From: Smallanthus sonchifolius
Taxonomy: Eukaryota > Streptophyta > Magnoliopsida > Asterales > Asteraceae
Direction of reading: 5' to 3'
Length of the DNA: 64,000 nt
Assembly (NCBI GenBank): GCA_023525975.1
Contig: CM042028.1
Span: 76,197,501 to 76,261,500, forward strand
This document shows positions 1 through 10,140 of the stretch, one piece after another (position 1 is the first letter of the stretch; each line of letters opens with the position of its first letter). The position numbers and the translations under genes are program-made. A model generated the notes under the pieces. That model ran no database searches. It had not been told where the DNA came from and saw nothing but the letters and a program-made list of their open reading frames with translations.

Positions 1-284
1 GGTAGGGTATAGGAAGGGTGGGATGAGACCAAAACTTACCTCTACCCCATAGGGTAGAGAGGCTACACCTAGAGATACCACTGGCTCGGAAAACAAACTA
101 AACATGCATACAATAAACAACAAACAACAAATACCCAGTATCAAAAACGTACATGAGAACAAGACAAAAGATCATACCATAAGCGGACAAAAGGATCAGC
201 AGACATAATAGTCCCTAAAATCTAAAAAGTGAAAGTATATAGAAAACATACAAGAACTAAATATCATAACCGTATATAAAAACA
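1..284 (-). mobile_element. LINE 3' region remnant
   Basis: This stretch is closely similar to 26240-26550. Both share a block with the words 'acctctaccccatagggtagagagg' in part, 'actaaacatgcatacaat' and 'cataatagtccctaaa'. The second copy lies downstream of a LINE reverse-transcriptase tail read on the minus strand, so this is probably the 3' part of a related, minus-oriented LINE cut off by the window edge. It holds no usable open reading frame. A younger LINE fragment has inserted at its right end (302-598). Confidence 0.45.
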
Positions 285-301
285 AGACATACTCACACTT
301 T

Positions 302-598
302 GGGCGTTGTGGAAAGAAAGAAACGGGGTAGTATTCAATGGTGTATCCCCATCTACAAGGAGAATCACGGAGGAAATAAAACATCTCTCATTCAGATGGA
401 TTTCCAATAGATCTAAGGTGATCAAGAAGAAGTGGAATGAATGGTACATCTGTTGTGTATAGATAATTATTAAGTCGGTTATTTTATAGTCTTTTGGTGG
501 TTCTGGCTCTTCTGTTTGTTTTCCGTTGGTTCTTAGCTACTTGCTAAGTGCTGTTGCCTGTGTTGATATAAAAATTCTTTTGCCTTTCAAAAAAAAAA
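302..598 (+). mobile_element. 5'-truncated L1-type LINE, 3' end only
   Basis: The segment ends in an A-run (589-599) and is flanked by a perfect 17-bp direct repeat, agacatactcacacttt, at 285-301 and 599-615. That is the signature of target-primed reverse transcription. Translated forward, its left part reads WALWKERNGVVFNG followed by FRWISNRSK and W-x2-W residues. This resembles the zinc-binding (zf-RVT) end of plant LINE reverse transcriptases, in which W-x2-W-x2-RN-x2-F and a later NR+ motif are typical. Only the last 50 or so residues and the 3'UTR are left, so the copy is dead on arrival. Confidence 0.82.
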
Positions 599-615
599 AG
601 ACATACTCACACTTT

Positions 616-1204
616 ATAAGTGAATAGATAAAATATGCAACCTTACCTCTCACGCCATAGAAAGAAAATATTCTTTTGTGCACTAATTTGTCTTTTTTTT
701 CTTTTCGTGCTATTTACAAATTGCTAAAGCGTTTTTTATATTCATCTCAATTGAGATCAACGTTTCGGAGCAACTTCGTAGATTCTCATGTCTTTTTAAC
801 TTCTTATAAAAATCGCTACACACACATATACGCGCTTAAATAATATGATGATGTTTATTACAAAACAATAAAATTATCGTAAGAAAAAAAAAACAGATGT
901 AAATCGTTAAACTTTTTATTAATGGTTCATACTTTGTAAATTTTGTACTTCTTACATACAAATAGTATCTTATACACATAAAAAACTATTAAACTAACGT
1001 GTTCATATGTTTTTAAATTTTTTAACCGTTTACCTACACACATAGGTTATGTGTAGACAATATAACCGATACATTTGTAGGTTCTATATATAAACAAAAT
1101 TTATTCATATAGATTTGTTTTTAACCGTTTCCTTATATTTAAAAAATTAAAATTAAAAGTTAAAAAATAATAATTTATTTGTTCCACATACTTACATTAT
1201 AATA
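616..1204. other. AT-rich intergenic DNA, nothing recognised
   Basis: AT-rich sequence with no open frame of note and no terminal repeats that I can match. I see no gene here. Confidence 0.6.
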
Positions 1205-1430
1205 TATAACTAGTTCGCGGCGGGTTGGATCCATGTAGAATGAAAAAAATAGTTAAATAAGCTTGTATAAACGAACACCCGCGTCTCGTTGCGGGAGTCT
1301 GGTCATTTTTCGCCAACGCCTCGCGGCAGGAGTTTGGTTGTTATCGGTTAGGGTTGTCGAAAACCATAAAAACGAATACCGACAACGGTTCCGATAATAC
1401 CAATACCGGCAATAATATTCGCTCACAATA
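1205..1430 (-). mobile_element. Helitron-like 3' terminal region with GC hairpins
   Basis: The minus strand ends with ctag followed by t (1211-1214). Several short GC hairpins lie inside, for example cccgc...gcggg near 1278-1300. This matches the plan of Helitron 3' ends (hairpin, about 10 nt, CTRR, host T) seen more clearly at 9516, 19797 and 34517. The 5' end is not found. The unit appears to resume after 2470, where 'caatatcggtaacaacactcgg' resembles the left side in composition, so the LTR-like segment between may be an insertion. Confidence 0.35.
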
Positions 1431-2470
1431 GGTCTGGGTCGTCTGATGTAGGGTCAAATATCCCGTGTTTAAGAGTCAGTTTTATATAGTTTTATGAGTT
1501 TTACTTTGTACTTTGAGTCGGTTTTACGTTGTACTTTGTAGTTGTGTCTGTGGCAGGGTAAATATGCTAAATGAGCGGATAACGAAGCATAATTGAGAAG
1601 GCACGAAAGTACCGGGGGTCAAAGAGCAAAAAAGAAGAAAATCATGAAAACTGGATCTTCGCGCCACGCGAAGACTGAGGTGGAGAAGTTCGCGACACGC
1701 GAGGAAATCAGAAAGCAGCCCGACTAAATTGTCCTTCGCGCCATGCGAAGGACTGGCCAAAGATTTTCGTGACAAGCGAAGGGCCGGTGGATCAGCAAAA
1801 AGTCCTAATTTCCATATTTAAGCCAAGTCCAACCCTAATTCGCAAAGAACTTTCATTCAGCCGATTTCAGAGCAACTAAGGGCGATTTTCAGAGGTAAAA
1901 GCAGTTCCGGGTCAAGTATTGAAGCTATGCTCGCGTGTCTGACAAGCATGCGTGGCTAAACTGCGTGTGGCTTCTTCCTGGCGGATGGTTCGTTTAGGTT
2001 TTCGTATTTGATTAAGTTGTTCACGTGTTTTAGATCTGTTAGTTTCTGACAATAACTGATTGAGTGATGTATTGGTTGAATTAGACAATTTTATCTATGT
2101 GTTTTGGGTTTGCTTGCTTTACAACTGTGTTCGGTTGATAACAAAACTTAATAGTAGGGTTGGGTGACTAAAGTGGGTAACTTGATACTGATTAATTGGG
2201 TAATTGGATTTTCCAACACTATGTCTATGTGGTGTCTAAACTGAATAACTAGATTGTATGTGAAACCTAGAATCTGAAGTTTGGGAGGGAGTTACATCTT
2301 TATTTGATCTGTGTTTAATTCTAATTTTTTAAGCTAAGCAATTATTTCTTTCCACTGATTCCATGTGGATTCGACAACCCTACTTTCTTATCTACAGTCT
2401 AAGGTAGCTAAGTAGTGGATTTTATAAATGTTTTTGATTGACCTTGACATCGCGATCATCGTCACAGTAC
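1431..2470. mobile_element. LTR-retrotransposon fragment (LTR-like), orientation +
   Basis: The region carries repeated ttcgcg-acgcgaag words (1658-1780), a short AT-rich promoter-like patch followed by a CT/A-rich leader (1800-1880), and near its end 'tggattcgacaaccct', a phrase common in the terminal part of plant gypsy (Athila/Tat-like) LTR regions. There is no gag or pol frame. I could not match TG...CA ends or a 5-bp TSD, so the borders are approximate and the solo-LTR call is inference. Confidence 0.35.
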
Positions 2471-2984
2471 AATATCGGTAACAACACTCGGTATGGGCTA
2501 CGATACAAAAAAAATACTCGATTTTGAATACAACTCCGTTTTAAAAAAAAACTATATCGGAACCTTGACACAAAAAAATTAAAACAACCGTGTATTCCGG
2601 GTTTTTTTAAAGTTAACGGAAAAAAGTTATTATAGAAAAAATGAAATTAATACATAATTAAACGGGTAAAAACGTAAAGAGTAAATTACATATATTATCC
2701 TTTATGTTTATACCTTTTTTTCATAACCCGTCCTTTAGTAAAAAAATTATCATGTATCATCCTTTTATTTAAACCCTTGCACCCCTTGTCCTTTAGCCCA
2801 AACGGCGTTAACTTTTTACGTTAAAACTTGTCACGTGTAACCCACGTGAGGGCAAAAGAGTAATTGCACCCCTCCCCTCTAATTTCCCTCTTCTTTAAAA
2901 CAACCCCTTCATCTGCCCTATTCCTTTTACACGCACCTGATCAAATTAGGGTTCATATCAAGTCCGATTACAAGTCCGATAGTC

Positions 2985-3358
2985 ATGGTTTTCTGCGAAT
3001 GTAGGAAAGAATCAATAATCCTCACATCTTGGACAAGTAGGAACCGAAGTCGTCGATTCTACGCTTGTCCTGAGCAGGTAAATATTCCAAATTCCAAAAT
3101 TTTAGTCAAATTCTTGACCTTATGTATTCCCGTCTTGATTAGGGATCAAAATGTCGATTCATTGGATGGTTTGATCATAAAAATTGCCAGAGGTGTATGG
3201 ACATCATCCCGGGTCTGTTAAGAGCCAAGAACAATCTTGAAGAAACAAAGAAAAATCTTGAAGTTAAGGTCAAAGCAGAAGAAGATAAAGTAGCCAAACT
3301 AAAGAAGATTTTGATTTGTAGTTGGATAGGTTTCATGATTTATGTAATTTTCTTTTAG
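2985..3358 (+). CDS. GRF-type zinc-finger protein with C-terminal membrane segment (MULE-borne)
   Basis: Two exons fit: 2985-3077 and 3191-3358, joined at a GT-AG intron in phase 0, giving 86 residues. Exon 1 encodes a GRF zinc-finger core: C4 and C6, then SWT, N-x-SRRFYACP with C28. Exon 2 begins RCMDIIP, continues as a Lys/Glu-rich coiled coil (about residues 40-70) and ends in a hydrophobic segment (SWIGFMIYVIFF) before TAG. Finger, coiled coil and tail anchor in that order are usual for small plant GRF proteins. The part between finger and coil is shorter than usual, so an exon piece may be lost. It starts 40 bp inside the left TIR end and converges on the mudrA remnant, as mudrB does on mudrA in maize MuDR. 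Function unknown. Confidence 0.6.
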
Positions 3359-3809
3359 AAGATTGTAACTTTAACTTTAAGCATGTAATGTTGTTTTAGT
3401 GTTAATGCAAGTGCAAACACTGCACCTTTTGACCCACATCAGTGCAAACAATCTTTTAGGCATACACACTAGTGTTAATGGACATTATGTCAAACTGAAT
3501 ATTATACATATTAAAATGCTGTTAAAATGAATACAAACTGCTGTTAATGGACATTATTGTTACAACCATACAAACTAGTGTTAAAATGGCATACAAACTG
3601 CATAGAAAACAGTAAATACACTACATAGTAAAGAACTAACATTTCATTGTTAAAGCAGGTACATAATCTAAGTGCATTGTCAACTTACATAAACCAGTTG
3701 CATTGTCAAATTACATAAACCAACCAAAAGACTAAATAGACTGCATTGTCAAGACTACATAAACAACCAAAAGATTAAATAGATAACAACCAAACTTCAA
3801 CCTGCACCA

Positions 3810-4689
3810 CTAAGCATGTCCACCCTGCCCCGTACATGTCCTAACAATATGACCTTTATTCCCACACTTTCCACAAGTACCTTTACTGTTTTTCTTTGAC
3901 AACATGCCTCCTTTTGTCATTTCATCCATTTCAAGTGCTGATCTCTTCCTTGCCTTTGTAAATCATCCTTCACAATTTTAATTTCCCTTCTAGTCTCCAC
4001 AGAATGTGCTCTAATCAACCTCTTCCCTTCTTCCTTACTTCCAAATTCTTGGCCTAGGTAAAAATTTGCCCTATTTTCATTACCTCTTCTAAGATTATGC
4101 AACCCATGTCTCCTAATGCTTGTATCATTTCCATCAGATTCTGAGCCACTTTGAAAATTCTCATTGTCTAAAACTTCATCTTCTAAATCTACATCTTCAT
4201 GATCAGCCACATTATTGTCTTCCACATGTGGGTCAACATTCATCCTATAGGCAGTCATATCTCTTCATGATCAGCCATAGTATTATCTTTATCAACAATA
4301 TAATCATTGTCACCAATATCCTCATCACTTACATGCACATTTTGTTCGCTATGATCATTCCCACCATGTACTTCATCCTCACCTATACTATTATACCCTT
4401 CAACACTGACATTATTATCCCCTTTAACATTGACATTATCATCCCCTTCACTATGATCATTCCCACCATGCCTAACATTGACATTATCATCCCCTTCAAC
4501 ATTATTCTGTCTAACATTGAAATTATCATCCCCTTCATATGAAAACAGGTCATCAAAATCCAAATCAACCTCTTGTTGGTCTAATGCACTACCACTTGAC
4601 TGTCCTACCCCACTTGACTGAACTGTTCCACTTGACTGTCCAACCCCACTACTTGGTCCTACCCCACTTGACTGTCCAACACATGTCAT
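3810..4689 (-). pseudogene. mudrA-like MULE transposase, internally deleted
   Basis: Read leftwards from 4689, the product starts with a low-complexity Ser/Gly/Val/Gln tract (SSGVGQSSG repeats) and acidic GDDNVNV-type repeats. It then shifts frame at an ATGA overlap (4255-4258) into a segment ending FYLGQEFGSKEEGKRLIRAH...REIKIVKDD, which matches the N-terminal DNA-binding region of plant MuDR transposases (DBD_Tnp_Mut type). It then passes almost at once, in another frame, to a CCHC zinc knuckle (C-G-K-C-x4-H-x4-C) that normally lies at the extreme C terminus. The stop is at 3810-3812. The catalytic DDE core and SWIM finger are missing, so this is a deletion derivative that cannot transpose alone. 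Confidence 0.8.
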
Positions 4690-5409
4690 TCAAATTTCTA
4701 TAAACATTTGAACTGAGAACCTATCTATATCGATCATTTCACCACAAGAATAGCTTACGCTAATCATCATTTCACCAATTTCGTGAACTGAGAACCTATC
4801 TATATCGATCAAGTCCACGAAATTTATCTTACCACCTACATAAGCATGACCAGTTACATTTGTAAAACAACCACCATGATGGAGCCGTATGGTGAACAGA
4901 TTAGGAAAACCAACTGCAAAATTTCAAAATTTCAAGGTTACCACCATTGTTATAGCAACTATAAAACCATAAAAAAAACAAAATCGTGGCAACATTACCA
5001 TATAGTGGAAGCACACCAACCTCATCGAGTGATTCCTGTATGAACCAACCATCCCCATGTGCCATTAGCAAGCAATCGATCGAAGCAGCAAACGCGAGTG
5101 ATTCTCGTATCGTATCGTGAACCTAAAGGACAAGTTGATCATGTGCGTGTAAAAGGAATAGGACAGACGAAGGGGTTGTGTTAAAGAAGAGGGAAATCAG
5201 AGAGGAGGGGTGCAATTACTCTTTTGCCCTCACGTGGGTTACACGTCACAGGTTTTAACTTAAAAAGTTAACGCCGTTTGGGCTAAAGGACAAGGGGTGC
5301 AAGGGTTTCAAAAAAAAGGATGATACCTGATAATTTTTTTACTAAAGGACGGGTTATGAAAAAAGGTATAAACATAAAAAACAATATCTATAATTTACTC
5401 AAACGTAAA

Positions 5410-6961
5410 TTATATATAGTATATGATGAAAAAAAAATAAATAAAAAATTCAGAAAGTTGTTTGGTATGTTAAATAGTCTAGCATATTGCTTCACTATTC
5501 ATACTCGAAAGTGTTTAATAGATTTGGTAAAAAAAAATTCGTATTCCGAATAAATACTTGCACTTTCTAGATACGTCCAGAACATTTTTCCTTCCATTCT
5601 TTGTTGAAAATATATTCAAGTAAAATGCATTGTTGGCATTCATCGATTGTATATAACGTCAAAAATGGATGAAGTTACATTTTAGACCCTGAAGTTGAGA
5701 TGTTCTTTTATTTAAAGTTAAGTTATGAGTAAATAAATATGTTTTGGTATTTATTTGCTTCACAAATTACTTTGTAGGTTCAATAAGGCTAAGGGTTATA
5801 CCTTCACAAAAATTGATTATGGAAACTCACGTAGACGCGACATCATTTCAACATATGAGGGGCGTGGTGTTCCACTTTCCACTCACGTGAAAATACCACA
5901 TGTCTACACCTAATTGCTTCACACCACACTCTTGGTCCCATCTCCCTCACTCCCACCATTTCCACACTCGTGGAATTCTCCATGCCAAAGACCCACGCCC
6001 GTGGACCACGCTAGGGGGGCACGGTGTTCCACGAGCCACGCTCGCCAACTCAGCCTCTACAAGCTGTTTTCACGAGGTATACCCTTTAGTCTAACATGAT
6101 TGGACAAGAAAGGGAAAAACAAGTCCAAATAAGGATTCTCATCATCTAACGATTCAAATTTACTTTGTATCCTACATAATCATCTACACCAAAGATTCTA
6201 ATCATTAAGATTCAAAAGTCAAATAAGGCATTCGATTAACAACTTGAGGTGGTTGGAAATGTTGGATAGCTTCATGCTAACTTTCCGACAGTAAGAGATT
6301 TAAAAGTAACAAGTCTATTTTACAATCATGTCAGAATAATCATATTTTTGGTCATTAGATGCTCGCTAGAAGAATTCTAATCCAAGTGGGCACCTTCAAG
6401 ATATTAATCTTGTACTACTCAACATTAATTTAATCGGTACTTTATTAGTTGGGAAAGTGATCTAATGAAAATAGTTTCTTTTTATGAGGCTAGATAGTAA
6501 AAAGGTCAAATAAGGTATTCAAATTAGTAATGTGTGACTTAAGGCACATAAAAAACAATGGGTTACATTGTTGAGAACATCTTCATTGGTAACGCTAAAA
6601 CAGTCTAACGACAAGCTTAGTCAGCGGTCACGTCATAAATCCATGATATGAAATCCATCTATTCTCAAATCACTCATTTCCTTTCCCGTGCTAACGGCTA
6701 AAAACGCCTAAATATGCGTCCAGTTATCACCACTTTTTATATTTATTTTTAATAACCAAATTATTTATTATAATAAATATTTATATTTTAATTTCATATT
6801 ATAAAATATAATTTTAAAATGTTTATAAAAGATCGGATTTTTAAAATTTATAAGAGTTTATAAATTCTTGAAAAAATTTAAACATAACTCATTTATTTAA
6901 AAAAATAAACAAGAAAAAATAAATAGAAAACAAGAAAAATGAAAGAAAAGAAAAAAAATAC
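5410..6961. other. Intergenic DNA with a decayed Harbinger-like MITE at 5793-6087
   Basis: No gene is supported. At about 5793-6087 the ends gggttataccttc and gaggtataccc form an imperfect inverted repeat around GC-rich 'cacgtgg/ccacg' words. These resemble the terminal parts of the Harbinger elements further right, so a degraded MITE is likely. The flanking trinucleotides do not match well. The rest (6088-6950) is AT-rich and I recognise nothing in it. Confidence 0.35.
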
Positions 6962-7178
6962 ATTTTTTTAACGGCAACACCTGGATATTCTAGGATAATT
7001 GGGTTTCCCCGTAGCAACACCTAGAACATCCAGGGCAGCCCACCACAGGAGGAACCCCCCCAACTAGGTAAACCCCCTGACCTGGGCACAAAACTTTTTT
7101 TGCTGTTGTCAGGATTCGAACCCAATACCTCCACTATGGGAAGTCTTGTGACTACCATTACACCAAATGTCCAACGGT
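6962..7178 (-). mobile_element. tRNA-derived SINE (uninterrupted copy)
   Basis: On the minus strand the copy begins with a tRNA-like head holding an A box (tggtgtaatgg) and, about 40 nt later, a perfect B box (ggttcgaatcc), the internal promoter of RNA polymerase III. A body of about 130 nt follows, ending in gttgccgtt and a short T/A tail. The insertion is flanked by an 11-bp direct repeat aaaaaaaatac (6951-6961 and 7179-7189). A second copy of the same SINE at 41768-44885 is split by a hAT transposon, so this one shows the empty site. Confidence 0.85.
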
Positions 7179-7189
7179 AAAAAAAATAC

Positions 7190-7587
7190 CTAACTCACCT
7201 TCTTCATGCCCATCCCTAATTCATCCAACCCATGTTCTTCTTTCTCACTGATAAAAAAAAAATTAAAAAAAAAACCCGCAACTCTAGCCCACCTTGATCT
7301 CATCTGTCATCATGGACGGTCCTCCGGCCCTCCCCTCTTCCAAAAAAAAATGCCTCAATGGCTACGGATGCCAACAGACGCCCCCTGGGCTAAAACGGCC
7401 CCCCACGGCACGGCCGTGTGAGGAGCTCTTATGCGAATAATTTCATGGCATCTAAAACTTTAGGGATGGCGATGAGACGGGTATAGATAAGTATTCGTAA
7501 TCCCTCTCCATACTCGATTTTACATATAATATTTACTTTAAAAATTAGAAATATTCAACGGCTAATAATACAAAGTAGTAGTTTTAC
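7190..7587. other. Intergenic, GC-richer patch, no gene
   Basis: A short GC-rich stretch (7310-7430, 'ccccctgggctaaaacggcc') looks like a decayed transposon end, but no borders can be set. The small open frame across it (7206-7421) has no recognisable feature. Confidence 0.4.
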
Positions 7588-7642
7588 CCCGCGCTTCGCG
7601 CGGAAGCGCGGTCGTTTTTTCTCTGCACAACGCGACAGAAGT
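7588..7642 (-). mobile_element. Helitron-like 3' hairpin
   Basis: The minus strand reads ccgcgcttc...gaagcgcgg, a strong GC hairpin, followed by an A-rich stretch and ctact. The layout matches the other Helitron-type ends in the window, but the terminal tetranucleotide is not a clean CTRR, so only a relic or a related family can be claimed. Confidence 0.35.
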
Positions 7643-8132
7643 TAAACTTGTAATTTTATCATATTCGAAAAATCATTAATTCTAAACTCGTTCTTTTAAA
7701 ATTAAAAGCACTTTATATAACATAAAACGTATACCCATCCCCCTACTTGTCGTACCTCCCCCCCCCCCCCAAATCCTACTTGTCGTACCCCTCACCCATT
7801 TTACCCCTTTCGAATAACCATTATTTATAAAACCGTTTTTATGTTTAAAAACACTTTCTATAACTCTAAACGAGTAGGCTATACATCGATGTATAGCCTA
7901 CCCGTTTAGAGTTATAGAAAGTGTTTTTAAACATAAAAACGGTTTTATAAATAATGGTTATTCGAAAGGGGTAAAATGGGTGAGGGGTACGACAAGTAGG
8001 ATTTGGGGAGGGGGGGGGGTACGACAAGTAGGGGGATGGGTATACGTTTTTTGTTATATAAAGTGCTTTTAATTTTAAAAGAACGGGTTTAGAATTAATG
8101 ATTTTTCGAATATGATAAAATTACAAGTTTAA
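7643..8132. repeat. Near-perfect 490-bp palindrome (two 245-bp arms)
   Basis: Left arm 7643-7887 and right arm 7888-8132 are almost exact reverse complements, centred on atcgat with virtually no spacer. The arms contain the phrase 'tacgacaagtagg' and long C or G runs (7749-7770 and 8006-8018). A palindrome this long should extrude as a cruciform and is normally unstable. It ends about 600 bp upstream of the BAP31-like gene and shares its arm sequence with the tandem units that follow. Confidence 0.9.
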
Positions 8133-8580
8133 AAGTTATTTTTTCCCGAGGGGGGAGGCGGTACGACAAGTAGGAGGAGGAGGGGTATACGTTTTATGTT
8201 ATAGAAAGTGCTTTTAATCTTAATTGAACGGTTTTAGAAATAATGATTTTTCGAATGTGATAAAATGACAAGTTTAAAAGTTATTTTTTCGGTTGGGATG
8301 AGGGGTTGTGTACGACAAGTAGGAGAGGGGAGGGGCATACGTTTTATGTTATAGAAAGTGCTTTTAAACTTAAAAGAAACGGTTTTAGAAATAATGATTT
8401 TTTGAATGTGATAAAATAAAAAGTTTAAAAGATTTTTTCGGAAGAGGGGATACGACAAATAGGAGAGGGGAAATGTATACATTTTATGTTATAGAAAGTG
8501 ATTTTAAAATTAAAAAAATAGTTTTAGAAATAATGATATTTCAAAGGAAATAAAATAATAAATTTAAAAGTTATTTTTAT
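8010..8580. repeat. Four tandem units of about 130-145 bp
   Basis: Four degenerate direct repeats each contain 'tacgacaa(g)tag', a G-rich stretch, 'atacgttttatgttata', 'gaaagtg.ttttaa' and 'aataatgatttttcgaat', and close with 'agtttaaaagttattttt'. Approximate units are 8010-8140, 8150-8290, 8291-8435 and 8440-8580. The first overlaps the right arm of the palindrome, so the palindrome probably arose by inversion of one unit. The array stops about 160 bp before the BAP31-like start codon. Confidence 0.75.
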
Positions 8581-8738
8581 TGAGCAGGAGATATGACAGA
8601 TACCCGATAAGTATGACCCTGAGATTGCTCATATGTCATATACTTCTCCGCCAATTGCTTCTTTACTTGTTCACCAATCTACCTACCTCCACCAAAACCC
8701 CCTTTCAGTACCTCCGATTCCTAAACAATCCATCAACA

Positions 8739-9131
8739 ATGGCGTTGGAATGGGTGGTTCTAGGGTACGCCGCCGCCGCCGAAGCCGTGATGATCATCCT
8801 CTTAACCCTTCCCGGCCTTAGCTCTCTCCGGAAAGGTCTAATCGCCGTTACAACCAATCTCCTCAAACCGTTCCTTTCAATCGTTCCATTTTGCCTCTTC
8901 TTGTTGGCGGACATCTACTGGAAGTACGAAACCAGGCCTAGCTGCGAATCGGTGAACTGCTCCCCGTCCGAACACCTCCGTCACCAGAAATCAATCATGA
9001 AGAGCCAGCGCAACGCTTTACTCATAGCGGCTGCTCTCGTTTTTTACTGGATCTTGTACTCTGTTACGAAGCTCGTTGTTCGTGTGGACCAGCTCAATCA
9101 GCGAATTGAGAAGTTGAAGAACAAGGAGTGA
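8739..9131 (+). CDS. BAP31-like ER membrane protein
   Basis: This is an intronless gene of 130 residues. The start at 8739 (MALEWVVLGYAAAAEA) is chosen over the upstream in-frame ATG at 8580 because plant members of this B-cell receptor-associated-31-like family begin with the same MALxW motif and have about 130 residues. Three hydrophobic segments are visible at about residues 4-24, 43-62 and 84-105. They are followed by a short charged coiled-coil tail (QLNQRIEKLKNKE). A conserved SEHLRHQKSIMKSQRN stretch lies before the third segment. Animal BAP31 is an ER sorting and quality-control factor; the plant short forms lack the long cytoplasmic coil and their job is not well defined. No KKxx retrieval signal ends the protein. 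The palindromic tandem array upstream may affect its promoter. Confidence 0.9.
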   Translation: MALEWVVLGYAAAAEAVMIILLTLPGLSSLRKGLIAVTTNLLKPFLSIVPFCLFLLADIYWKYETRPSCESVNCSPSEHLRHQKSIMKSQRNALLIAAALVFYWILYSVTKLVVRVDQLNQRIEKLKNKE

Positions 9132-9515
9132 TGATCCACCGGTTGATTGAGATAAGTTCTATCTGGATCTGATTACGTTTTGTGAATTGACTACCTATAT
9201 TGTTGAATATTATTCGAATTTGAGGCTTGGTGAATTCTACTATAACGGTTTAAATATTTTGTTTATGATCATGTTGCTAGGCAATTGAAATAGATTTGAC
9301 CTGTTAAGGAGACATACATTGAGTTTAGATTCAGTTTTTCTAACTGATTTCAGTTGGATTTGGTTGAAGTTAGTTAATTAGGAGTATCTGATAGTGCCTA
9401 TCATATGTTAATCAAGCAATGTGCTTAAACTTACTCTAAGATGGAGAGCTTAGATAAATTACACCATTTTAGTTCTTGAGTGGACTTTTGTAGTCTGATT
9501 TCCCTTGGTTCTTAA
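9132..9515. other. 3' flank of the BAP31-like gene
   Basis: T-rich 3' untranslated and intergenic sequence. No further gene is seen. Confidence 0.5.
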
Positions 9516-10140
9516 CTAGTGGGATTCCCCCGCGCTACGCGGCGGGAATTCGGTCTTTATCGGTTCGGTACGTTTGCGGTGATTTGTTTTTGAAAATTCG
9601 TTAAAAAAGTTAGCATCTAAACGTTGATAAAGATAAGCATGACGCAACGGCAGGGGCGTTGATAATATTTGAAACTTTATATAAAAAAACGAAACTGTCT
9701 CAAGCCCACACATTGTGGCAGGGACGTTGATAATATTTGGAACTTTATATAAAAAACGAAACCGCTAAAAAAATTCGAGTTGAAAAGCTGATAAAAACAA
9801 ACATGTTGCAACGGCAAAAAAACAATACGTTCAAAAATTCACGTCGAAATGTTGATAAAATAAGCATGTCGCAACGACAAATTCGGATTTTTAAAAGTTT
9901 TAAAAGTTGTAAGAGGAAAAACAAAAGAAACCGTAAGAAAATCAAAACCTTGAAGTAGCTTTGACGGCTTGTACGTTTGTGCTTTGATGACGTGTACATT
10001 ACGACGCACAACTCTGTTTGGAATGAAATCTACACCGAAACGTAGATAAAAATAAGTACGTCGTAGCGATATATTCGGAATTTTATAAAACATCAAATTT
10101 TAAAAGTTATAAGAGAAAAACAAAAAAAACCAAAAAATTG
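9516..10140 (-). mobile_element. Helitron-like element, 3' end at 9518
   Basis: Read on the minus strand, a GC hairpin (cccgc...gcggg, 9529-9549) is followed by about 10 nt and ctag, then t, as at Helitron 3' termini. Inside are two imperfect direct repeats of 'gttgataatatttg.aactttatataaaaaa' (9657-9692 and 9726-9758) and several 'acgttgataaa.ataagcatg' words. Nothing resembling a Rep-helicase is present. The 5' TC end could not be placed; the right border is a guess. Confidence 0.45.

Larger units (their letters stand above)
2679..5400. mobile_element. Complete MULE (Mutator-like element), 2722 bp, with long TIRs
   Basis: The element starts gagtaaattac and ends taatttactc. The two ends form inverted repeats of about 270 bp (2679-2945 and 5105-5400) and are flanked by a perfect 9-bp direct repeat aaacgtaaa (2670-2678 and 5401-5409). 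Long TIRs with a 9-bp TSD are diagnostic of Mutator-like elements. Inside lie two converging genes: a GRF zinc-finger gene reading rightwards from the left TIR, and an internally deleted mudrA-like gene reading leftwards from the right TIR. The perfect TSD suggests a fairly recent insertion. It cannot move itself because the catalytic domain is missing. Confidence 0.92.

Noticed and set aside
7985..8580. Regularly spaced repeats that could be mistaken for a CRISPR array
   Set aside because: Units of about 140 bp are diverged throughout with no unique spacers, and this is plant nuclear DNA.
8580..8738. Upstream in-frame ATG extending the BAP31-like protein by 53 residues
   Set aside because: Family members start at the MALEW motif, and the extra stretch overlaps the end of the tandem repeat array.
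9737..9958. Lys/Arg-rich 73-codon open frame
   Set aside because: It falls within the AT-rich Helitron-like repeat with internal direct repeats; there is no domain and a biased composition.
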